Source: Candidatus Methanomethylophilaceae archaeon
Lineage (GTDB): Archaea > Thermoplasmatota > Thermoplasmata > Methanomassiliicoccales > Methanomethylophilaceae
Length of the DNA: 5,596 nucleotides
NCBI GenBank assembly: GCA_017455785.1
Contig: JAFSYZ010000200.1
Span: forward strand, 1 to 5,596
Direction of reading: 5' to 3'
This document shows, one piece after another, positions 1-3,629 of this stretch (the first letter of the stretch is position 1; every line of letters starts with the position of its first letter). The notes beneath the pieces were generated by a model that searched no databases, was not told the origin of the DNA, and saw nothing but the letters and a program-made list of their open reading frames with translations. The position numbers and the translations under genes were made by a program.

Positions 1-293
1 GGATAACTGTGGATGCCATGATGGTCCACGACCGCACACTCTACACCGACATAGTATCGATAAAGGAGACCGGGGATTTCGACATCGGTAACAAGGTCTC
101 AGGATACTCCAGTTTCGATTATAACTCCGGAACGTTCAGGAACTCCGAGTTCGGTAACTACATATTGGCAGTATTCTCTGCCAATGATGAATTCATCATC
201 ATAGAGAAGAAGGACGGAAGTCACATAGTATTCAACATGGCCGATATGGAATCGACTGTCGACCTGTACTATGACATAAAATCCAGATTATGA
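1..293 (+). CDS. PH-like domain protein, C-terminal part (5' end outside window)
   Basis: The reading frame is open from the left edge (first full codon at 3) to TGA at 291-293, giving about 96 residues. A GTG at 9 could be read as a start, but no ribosome binding site can be seen and the frame continues upstream, so I treat this as the end of a longer gene. The residues resemble the bacterial PH domain of the bPH_5 type (PF10882). They show a central VSGYSSFDYNSGTFR stretch followed by alternating hydrophobic strands (YILAVFS, EFIIIEKKDG, HIVFNMAD), and a final helix with STVDLYYDIKSRL. In that family the G-x-G/S-Y-x-SGxF motif and the terminal 'ly..i' helix are characteristic. Many such proteins have one or two N-terminal membrane segments, which would lie upstream and cannot be seen. 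No enzymatic role can be claimed. The gene converges on the HAD gene with 5 bases between stop codons. Confidence 0.72.
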   Translation, partial: ITVDAMMVHDRTLYTDIVSIKETGDFDIGNKVSGYSSFDYNSGTFRNSEFGNYILAVFSANDEFIIIEKKDGSHIVFNMADMESTVDLYYDIKSRL

Positions 294-298
294 GACGA

Positions 299-961
299 TC
301 ACAGATATTCTACGATATCAGCCACATTATCGACGACTGTCACCTCAGGGTATCTCTCCCATCTCAGACGTCCGTTGGCCCCTGATGCGACACCTATGAA
401 TGCGGAACCTGCATCCCTTGCGCAGAAGTAATCCCAAAGGTTGTCACCTACGTATAGTATATCCTTCACATCGACACCGAGGTCATCAGCAAGGTATCTC
501 ATGGCTATGGGATTGGGTTTCTGTTCCCCGATAGGATGGTCGTCGTAGGCCTGCAGTGCATCCATGTACTTCAGAAGATCCAACTCGCCCATGGCCTTCT
601 CGGCGTACATCCTCTGACCTCTTGTAAGAAGGCCGATCCTGTATCCTTTGGCTCTCAATTCAGTCAGCATCTTATCCACACCGGGATACGCTTTAGCCAG
701 GTGTACGGATTCGGATTCGATCTCTCCTGCTCTGGTGTTGATCTTCTTCTCGAGATCTTTCTTAGAGATGTCATTTCCGTGGGAATTGAGATATTTAAGA
801 CCGGCCAGGATGGAATCCTTGTCCCCTTTGCCTTCGAGAAGATCGGCCGGTACCCCCATGCCTGTCAGGACATCGAATTCGACATTCGCCAGTTTTTCGT
901 AGTTGATGACGGAATCTATCAATGTACCGTCCATATCGAATCCTATCGCCTTGTATCTCAT
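299..961 (-). CDS. HAD-superfamily phosphatase (phosphoglycolate phosphatase-like)
   Basis: This is a complete 220-residue haloacid dehalogenase-type hydrolase, probably a cytosolic phosphatase of small phosphorylated metabolites; the substrate cannot be deduced. Numbering from the chosen ATG, motif I is FDMDGT (nucleophile Asp9, acid/base Asp11), motif II is LLTRG (Thr113), motif III is Lys148 in QKPNP, and motif IV is VGDNLWD (Asp173, Asp177). A helical cap lies between about residues 17 and 90. Motif order and length fit the family. The start is placed at 961 because GGAAGTG (974-968, minus strand) lies 6 bases upstream as a Shine-Dalgarno-like site; ATG at 964 is equally possible. An in-frame ATG at 1024 would give 241 residues, but the extra segment translates the 3' end of the RNase P RNA. 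No promoter is visible between that RNA and this gene, so they probably share a transcript. Confidence 0.9.
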   Translation of the reverse strand: MRYKAIGFDMDGTLIDSVINYEKLANVEFDVLTGMGVPADLLEGKGDKDSILAGLKYLNSHGNDISKKDLEKKINTRAGEIESESVHLAKAYPGVDKMLTELRAKGYRIGLLTRGQRMYAEKAMGELDLLKYMDALQAYDDHPIGEQKPNPIAMRYLADDLGVDVKDILYVGDNLWDYFCARDAGSAFIGVASGANGRLRWERYPEVTVVDNVADIVEYL

Positions 962-967
962 CATCCA

Positions 968-974
968 CACTTCC
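968..974 (-). promoter_or_regulatory. Ribosome binding site of the HAD gene
   Basis: On the minus strand GGAAGTG differs by one base from GGAGGTG and lies 6 bases before the ATG at 961 and 3 before the ATG at 964. It supports the short start and rejects the ATG at 1024. It begins only 8 bases after the predicted RNase P RNA 3' end. Confidence 0.5.
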
Positions 975-982
975 ATGATCGG

Positions 983-1282
983 GTCAGGTGAGGGTAGTAG
1001 CCCCCCTTCTGTTTCAAGCGGCATTCAACTTCGCATTCTACCCACGGGTCCCGGGCAGGTCTACCCCGTTGTATGAACTTGCTCCGATGGGGAGTCGCCG
1101 TTTCACCAAATCTCCGGGAACGTCACCGCCTAGCGGATCATCCTTTGACCGGAGCTGTGTCGTTTCTGAGCCCTTGCCACAGCTCTCGCCGTATGTGCTT
1201 ACGCACATCCATCTCGCCCTTGGAGGAGGGAACTTCCTCAGCCGGATCTTGTCCTACCGTCAGCCGCTCTCCCTCTCCTGAC
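983..1282 (-). ncRNA. rnpB: RNase P RNA (archaeal type), catalytic subunit of tRNA 5'-maturation
   Basis: Read on the minus strand, this roughly 300-base segment has the conserved blocks of RNase P RNA. Near the 5' end is GGCTGAGGAAGTTCCCTCC (the GAGGAAAGTCC-type block, P4 5' strand). Further on are GGTGAAACGG and CGGAGCAAG, and near the 3' end is ACAGAAGGGGGGCTAC (P4 3' strand, consensus ACAGAAGGGGGCTTAC). The ends pair as helix P1: GTCAGG, one mismatch, GAGGG at the 5' end with CCCTC, one mismatch, CCTGAC at the 3' end. This sets the limits at about 1282 and 983. A length of about 300 fits archaeal type A RNAs. Together with archaeal protein subunits (not in this window) it removes 5' leaders from pre-tRNAs. 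A TATA-like box at 1310-1303 precedes it, tRNA-Leu lies divergently upstream, and the HAD gene follows after 21 bases. The call rests on recognised motifs and P1 pairing, not on a covariance search. Confidence 0.92.
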
Positions 1283-1302
1283 GTCATCGATTATCAGATG
1301 TT

Positions 1303-1310
1303 CATATTTG
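1303..1310 (-). promoter_or_regulatory. TATA box (BoxA) of the RNase P RNA
   Basis: On the minus strand CAAATATG, centred near 1306, lies about 24 bases upstream of the predicted RNA 5' end at 1282. That is the usual archaeal TATA-to-start distance. It is A/T-rich but not a perfect match to TTTATATA. Confidence 0.5.
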
Positions 1311-1373
1311 ATTGTTGGCTTTGCCAGTTCCAGACAGTATGGGTTGTATGCACAGGTTTTCTTCCCCAAAACC

Positions 1374-1380
1374 TTATAAA
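1374..1380 (+). promoter_or_regulatory. TATA box (BoxA) of tRNA-Leu
   Basis: TTATAAA, preceded by a purine-rich CCAAAACC that could act as the BRE, is centred about 28 bases upstream of the tRNA 5' end at 1405. It fits the standard archaeal promoter geometry with transcription starting at or just before the mature tRNA. Confidence 0.65.
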
Positions 1381-1404
1381 GTCTGTGTCAATGGGGGAGT
1401 TGCT

Positions 1405-1491
1405 GCAAGGGTAGTCAAGCATGGCCAACGACGCTAGCTTGAGGGGCTAGTCCTTAGTGGTCCGCGAGTTCAAATCTCGTCCCTTGCACCA
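1405..1491 (+). tRNA. tRNA-Leu, anticodon GAG
   Basis: A full class II cloverleaf can be drawn. The acceptor stem is GCAAGGG (1405-1411) with CCCTTGC (1481-1487). A three-pair D stem GTC/GAC encloses a GG-containing loop. The anticodon stem is CTAGC (1434-1438) with GCTAG (1446-1450), and the loop TTGAGGG carries anticodon GAG at 1441-1443. A variable arm of about 13 bases (1451-1463) follows, long as expected for leucine. The T arm is GCGAG-TTCAAAT-CTCGT. The discriminator is A1488, as in leucine tRNAs, and CCA is encoded (1489-1491). It reads CUC and CUU codons. No intron is present. It is transcribed away from the RNase P RNA gene, the enzyme that would trim its 5' leader. Confidence 0.96.
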
Positions 1492-1492
1492 C

Positions 1493-1497
1493 TTTTT
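1493..1497 (+). terminator. T-run terminator of tRNA-Leu
   Basis: Five T residues start two bases after the encoded CCA. Archaeal RNA polymerase terminates at such T tracts without needing a hairpin. Confidence 0.5.
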
Positions 1498-1596
1498 GTC
1501 TTGCCAGACATGAGAAATGGTGCAACACGTAATTTGTGACACCCGAATGAACTCAGGGAGATCAGTTTTCATTGAAAGTGAATCTGATGTGTGTAA

Positions 1597-1779
1597 GGAG
1601 AGGTCTGCAACGAGTCGCCAAACCACATCGCAGACCCTTCCCCTTTGTGCACTAAAACGTTTGTACTCCCGCAGAACAGCGATCTGGTCATGTCCGGACC
1701 CTTCGAGGAGCCTGACGAGTACTTCCTCAGGAGACAGAAGGCTGCCTTTGGTAGTTTTGAGACTGCATCATTCAGTTGA
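1597..1779 (+). pseudogene. Possible 3' remnant of a decayed gene, unrecognised
   Basis: In the frame ending with TGA at 1777-1779, about 60 codons are open after a TAA at 1594. The last 29, from ATG 1690, read MSGPFEEPDEYFLRRQKAAF and then GSFETASFS. This part has natural-looking composition and codons (GAG, GAC, AGG, AAG) similar to neighbouring genes, and includes an acidic then basic helix-like stretch. No ribosome binding site precedes the ATG and I do not recognise the family. It could be the tail of a gene lost upstream, or chance. Confidence 0.25.
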
Positions 1780-1830
1780 TATAGTATCAACCACTAATAC
1801 GATTGGTGTTTTCCTGGTTAATGAGGTAAT

Positions 1831-1838
1831 CATATAAG
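1831..1838 (+). promoter_or_regulatory. TATA box, original promoter of the interrupted small gene
   Basis: CATATAAG lies about 70 bases upstream of the ATG at 1906, implying a transcript start near 1858-1862 and a leader of about 45 bases. Because the IS lies in the same orientation just beyond that ATG, this promoter could now feed transcription into the transposase gene. Confidence 0.4.
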
Positions 1839-1905
1839 CATTGATAGGAGCGGCAGCGACAATAATAGTCGGGGTGCTTGTTCAAAGAATGCGCAATAAT
1901 CAGAA

Positions 1906-1913
1906 ATGACCAG
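1906..1913 (+). pseudogene. 5' stub (start codon) of the small gene split by the IS element
   Basis: ATGACCAG at 1906-1913 is followed by the left end of the IS. Joining it to position 3314 gives an in-frame ATG-ACC-AGT-AAA-AAC-AAG start that continues through the 3' part to TAG at 3503, restoring a protein of 65 residues. As it stands, reading from this ATG into the element gives only MTSNKNER before a TAA at 1930. Confidence 0.65.
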
Positions 1914-1915
1914 CA

Positions 1916-1928
1916 ACAAAAACGAGCG
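1916..1928 (+). repeat. Left subterminal inverted repeat of the IS element
   Basis: ACAAAAACGAGCG is a perfect 13-base match to the reverse complement of 3297-3309 and lies 2 bases inside the left core dinucleotide. Confidence 0.85.
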
Positions 1929-1966
1929 GTAAACTCCTCGGGGATGAGTGCAAGGACTGAAAAAGT

Positions 1967-2007
1967 GCGACATTCATTCTCAATCGCTAAACAGGAGCGA
2001 ATGCCGC
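1967..2007 (+). promoter_or_regulatory. Hairpin over the transposase translation start
   Basis: GCG-a-CATTC (1967-1975) can pair with GAATG-c-CGC (1999-2007), eight pairs with one A/C mismatch. The stem ends directly at the ATG at 2008, and the Shine-Dalgarno-like AGGAG (1993-1997) lies in the loop. It could limit transposase translation; this is inference from the fold only. Confidence 0.4.
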
Positions 2008-3033
2008 ATGAGATACATTGGGCTAGATGTACATAAGGATAATATCACGGCTTGCGTGCTCACGAGCACTGGCAAGCCGAAGTTCGAGAAGAATTTCGTG
2101 AAGGAATCAGAGTTCTGGGATCTTTCCGAGCTGATGAAATACGGCGACAAGGATGGATTCTGTGTGATGATGGAATCCGGGACCTACGCTTATCAGCCGT
2201 TCAGGTTCTTTTCGGACCAGGGAGTGGAGACACATGTGGTCCACGCCCAGGCGTTGAAGGTCATAACTCAATCCGATAAGAAGACCGATAAAAAGGATGC
2301 TCAGACCATAGCAAGGATGCTGAGGCTGTGGAAGAAAGGGGATATCGACCTCCAGATGGCATTCATGCCCACGAGGGAACAGTGCGAATTGAAGGACATA
2401 TGCAGGTACCGCGAGGAGATCTCCAGGAAGATAAGCGATGATACCAGGAGGATCAAATCTCATATGTCCAGGAATTGCGAATATCTCCCGGACGATTTCG
2501 ACAACTTCCAGATCCAGAGGGCAAGGAACTATGTGAGATTCAATTTCTCATCCGATATCACGTTGATGAACCGTATGGCAGAGCTGGAAAGATTGTTCAA
2601 GGAGAGAGATTCTGTCAAAACCGAAGTGGAATCCAGACTTCCAGATTCGAAGGAGGTGGAGATTCTGATGTCGATTCCCGGAGTGGCCAGACAGACGGCC
2701 GTCCAGATAATGTCTATGATTGTCGATATCGACAGATTCGATGATGCAGAGAAGCTCTGTGCATACTTCGGAATGGTTCCGAGGGTAAGGGATTCTGGAG
2801 GAAAGGAACACCATGGTCGCATGACCAAGAACGGGGATAGGATGATGAGGGCGATAATGGAACGTGTGACGGAATCACACGTTCGCAACTGCGATTCGTC
2901 CGTGACTCAGTATTACAGAAGGAAGTGCTCGGAGATGGGCACCAAGAAGGCTCTCATAACGGCATCCAGGAAGATGCTGTCGGTCATATTCGCGATGCTG
3001 AAGTCCGGCTCGGACTTCAGGCTCGCAGCCTGA
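2008..3033 (+). CDS. IS110-family transposase (DEDD/serine recombinase)
   Basis: This 341-residue protein catalyses RNA-guided excision and insertion of its element through a circular intermediate. The N-terminal RuvC-like DEDD domain (about residues 1-155, PF01548 type) shows Asp7 in YIGLDVHKD, Glu56 in MMESGTY, and Asp94 and Asp97 in KKTDKKDA. A coiled-coil-like helical linker, for example MAELERLFKERD, spans about 185-205. The C-terminal Transposase_20 domain (PF02371 type, about 215-300) has the SIPGV motif, LCAYFGMVPRVRDSGGKEHHG and MTKNGDRMMR. Ser263 in DSGGK is the candidate nucleophile. Length is typical (about 310-400) and no frameshift or missing catalytic residue is seen, so it may be active. 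ATG 2008 is chosen because MRYIGLD is the family start and AGGAG lies 10 bases upstream. A GTG at 1948 would add 20 unrelated residues encoded by the non-coding left end. Candidate guide RNA follows downstream. Confidence 0.95.
   Translation: MRYIGLDVHKDNITACVLTSTGKPKFEKNFVKESEFWDLSELMKYGDKDGFCVMMESGTYAYQPFRFFSDQGVETHVVHAQALKVITQSDKKTDKKDAQTIARMLRLWKKGDIDLQMAFMPTREQCELKDICRYREEISRKISDDTRRIKSHMSRNCEYLPDDFDNFQIQRARNYVRFNFSSDITLMNRMAELERLFKERDSVKTEVESRLPDSKEVEILMSIPGVARQTAVQIMSMIVDIDRFDDAEKLCAYFGMVPRVRDSGGKEHHGRMTKNGDRMMRAIMERVTESHVRNCDSSVTQYYRRKCSEMGTKKALITASRKMLSVIFAMLKSGSDFRLAA
2998..3020 (+). repeat. 10-bp palindrome within the 3' end of the transposase gene
   Basis: CTGAAGTCCG (2998-3007) and CGGACTTCAG (3011-3020) are perfect inverted copies around a three-base loop. 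A second hairpin, TGAACC (3031-3036) with GGTTCA (3043-3048), starts at the stop codon. Both lie just before the candidate guide RNA and could be part of its processing or of transcript ending. Confidence 0.6.
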
Positions 3034-3090
3034 ACCAGAAACGGTTCAAGCTTAACTCCCGACATCCGATGCCGGTTATGGGATGCGAGG

Positions 3091-3140
3091 TCTGAGGTAT
3101 TCTGCCGTCGTTTGTTTTTGCGGCTATGACCGCCTTCAGA
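3091..3140 (+). other. Target-binding loop of the candidate bridge RNA
   Basis: This hairpin carries both target guides in order. Guide 1 (3111-3121) pairs with the top strand right of the AG core, including the core G. Guide 2 (3126-3131) pairs with the bottom strand left of the core, with G3132 able to wobble-pair with the core T. A small inner pairing GCCG/CGGC (3104-3107/3121-3124) may compete in the free RNA. Confidence 0.7.
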
Positions 3141-3187
3141 AATTACGGAGTCGACCGAGGACCAGGCTCGAAAAGTCATCTTACGGC

Positions 3188-3243
3188 CATCCGGACCGTC
3201 TAAAGTAAATTGCGTTGGCATGACAGGATCGGTGGGTCGGATG
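3188..3243 (+). other. Donor-binding loop of the candidate bridge RNA
   Basis: The closing stem has 6 perfect pairs, a G-T pair, a GGG bulge and 4 more pairs around a 31-base loop. The guides are weaker than in the target loop: four pairs to the left end, and six of seven positions compatible with the right end plus core (one mismatch, one wobble). Their order and strand polarity are the same as in the target loop, which supports the assignment. Confidence 0.5.
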
Positions 3244-3263
3244 CGGGGTTCCATCAGCGTAAG

Positions 3264-3271
3264 CTATAAAC
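3264..3271 (+). promoter_or_regulatory. Outward-facing TATA box in the right end of the IS
   Basis: CTATAAAC lies about 45 bases from the right end and would start transcription near 3292-3297. In a circularised element this would run across the joined ends into the transposase gene. In the integrated form it points into the remaining body of the small gene. The left end itself shows no TATA box before the transposase. Confidence 0.45.
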
Positions 3272-3296
3272 AACAGGCAAAAACATTCAGTAATAT

Positions 3297-3309
3297 CGCT
3301 CGTTTTTGT
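3297..3309 (-). repeat. Right subterminal inverted repeat of the IS element
   Basis: CGCTCGTTTTTGT is the perfect inverted copy of 1916-1928 and lies 2 bases inside the right core dinucleotide. Confidence 0.85.
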
Positions 3310-3503
3310 CAAGTAAAAACAAGAACTATCTGAGAGATAAATACGGGGATCAGTTACAATCGCTGGCATCTTCAATAACCACTATGTGCAATCATCTGGA
3401 TAAAGCGTTGGATCCCTGGGATAAAACTGAGATTGATTTTCAAGTGATCCATGATTGTTGTGAAGAATTGAAAGGCGCCCTGGAAAATGCCAAAGATTTC
3501 TAG
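3306..3503 (+). CDS. Small helical protein of unknown function, 5' end displaced by the IS
   Basis: The frame runs to TAG at 3501-3503 and encodes about 65 residues if the TTG at 3306 is taken as start, but that codon lies in the right inverted repeat of the IS. The native start is almost certainly the ATG at 1906 on the other side of the element; only the bases from 3314 belong to the original gene. The product is soluble, acidic and mostly helical (LRDKYGDQLQSLASSITTMC, then EELKGALENAKDF), with a Cys pair at IHDCCEE and no membrane segment or known motif. Base composition is more A/T-rich than the neighbouring genes, a possible sign of foreign origin. It may still be transcribed from the TATA box at 3264, with the TTG or the internal ATG of TTMCNH as start. 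It ends before a shared hairpin terminator. I do not recognise the family. Confidence 0.55.
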   Translation: MSSKNKNYLRDKYGDQLQSLASSITTMCNHLDKALDPWDKTEIDFQVIHDCCEELKGALENAKDF

Positions 3504-3588
3504 GTTGTACAATCGATTCGGTCCACGATCCTCACAATCTAAAACCAATCGAGTGTTTGAGTAACATATCGATTCATCGAGATAAAGG

Positions 3589-3621
3589 GCCGTTCCAACC
3601 CTTCATTGAGGTTGGAACGGC
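3589..3621. terminator. Perfect 12-bp hairpin, bidirectional terminator between convergent genes
   Basis: GCCGTTCCAACC (3589-3600) and GGTTGGAACGGC (3610-3621) are perfect inverted copies around a nine-base loop. On the plus strand GTTTTG follows, and on the minus strand CCTTTAT follows. The hairpin starts 8 bases after the stop of the large minus-strand gene and 85 bases after the small plus-strand gene. Confidence 0.7.
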
Positions 3622-3629
3622 GTTTTGCA

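Larger units (their letters stand above)
1498..1905. other. Mostly non-coding spacer between tRNA-Leu and the IS element
   Basis: No intact gene is convincing in these roughly 400 bases. The open frame of 106 codons starting at 1517 is rich in Ser, Arg and Thr with no recognisable fold and looks like chance. What can be seen is TGGTGCAA (1518-1525), an inverted copy of the tRNA 3' end TTGCACCA (1484-1491); a possible decayed coding stretch at 1597-1779; and a TATA box near 1831. Spacers downstream of tRNA genes are frequent sites of integration and decay, which would fit this content. Confidence 0.5.
3061..3250 (+). ncRNA. Candidate bridge RNA (seekRNA) of the IS110-family element
   Basis: The non-coding part downstream of the transposase folds into three elements. 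The first is a 5' stem, CATCC (3063-3067) with GGATG (3081-3085). The second is a hairpin closed by TCTGA-GG (3091-3097) with CC-t-TCAGA (3133-3140). The third is a hairpin closed by CATCCG (3188-3193) with CGGATG (3238-3243), plus ACCG/CGGT inside. The second loop holds TTTGTTTTTGC (3111-3121), complementary to the right side of the insertion site (3313-3323; 9 Watson-Crick pairs and 2 G-T). It also holds ATGACC (3126-3131), identical to the left side (1906-1911). The third loop holds GTTG (3214-3217), complementary to the left-end CAAC (1914-1917), and TGACAGG (3221-3227), close to the right-end TGTCAAG (3307-3313). This is the two-loop target/donor plan known for IS110 bridge RNAs. Ends are approximate. 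Confidence 0.75.
1914..3313 (+). mobile_element. Complete IS110-family (IS1111-type) insertion sequence, 1400 bp
   Basis: Four observations set the limits. ACAAAAACGAGCG (1916-1928) recurs inverted as CGCTCGTTTTTGT (3297-3309). The dinucleotide AG (CT on the other strand) occurs just outside at 1912-1913 and 3312-3313, two bases from each repeat. Removing exactly 1400 bp restores a small reading frame. The element contains one complete transposase gene. Which AG copy belongs to the element is ambiguous, so 1912-3311 is equivalent. Subterminal inverted repeats, and a long non-coding segment downstream rather than upstream of the transposase (278 versus 94 bases), are features of the IS1111 subgroup. 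In that subgroup the guide (bridge/seek) RNA is encoded downstream of the transposase. No longer target duplication is seen, as expected for the family. Confidence 0.85.

Noticed and set aside
536..1281. Plus-strand open frames at 536-991, 648-902 and 988-1281
   Set aside because: They lie opposite the HAD gene and the RNase P RNA, have no recognisable domain or ribosome binding site, and are explained as shadows.
1073..1414. Plus-strand open frame of 113 codons
   Set aside because: It runs antisense through the RNase P RNA, across the tRNA promoter and into the tRNA-Leu gene; its composition is Ser/Arg/Pro-rich and not protein-like.
1569..1790. 73-codon minus-strand frame
   Set aside because: No ribosome binding site or known motif, and it overlaps the coding-like stretch on the other strand.
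1517..1837. 106-codon plus-strand frame downstream of tRNA-Leu
   Set aside because: Low-complexity Ser/Thr/Arg composition and no start signal; a different frame in the same stretch (1690-1779) looks more natural.
1948..2007. GTG at 1948 as transposase start
   Set aside because: The added 20 residues come from the IS left end and from the hairpin before the ATG at 2008; family members begin at the IGLDVHK segment.
1914..2007. Bridge RNA in the left end, as in the IS110 subgroup proper
   Set aside because: Only 94 non-coding bases are present, shorter than known bridge RNAs, and I found no segments matching the insertion site there, unlike the downstream region.
2052..3375. Further open frames on both strands within and just after the transposase (for example 2107-2463, 2529-2888, 2913-3254, 3181-3375)
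   Set aside because: Shadows of the transposase gene or of the structured guide RNA region.
3512..3575. Direct repeat ATCGATTC at 3512-3519 and 3568-3575
   Set aside because: Eight bases, A/T-rich and isolated; no array or palindrome context suggests function.
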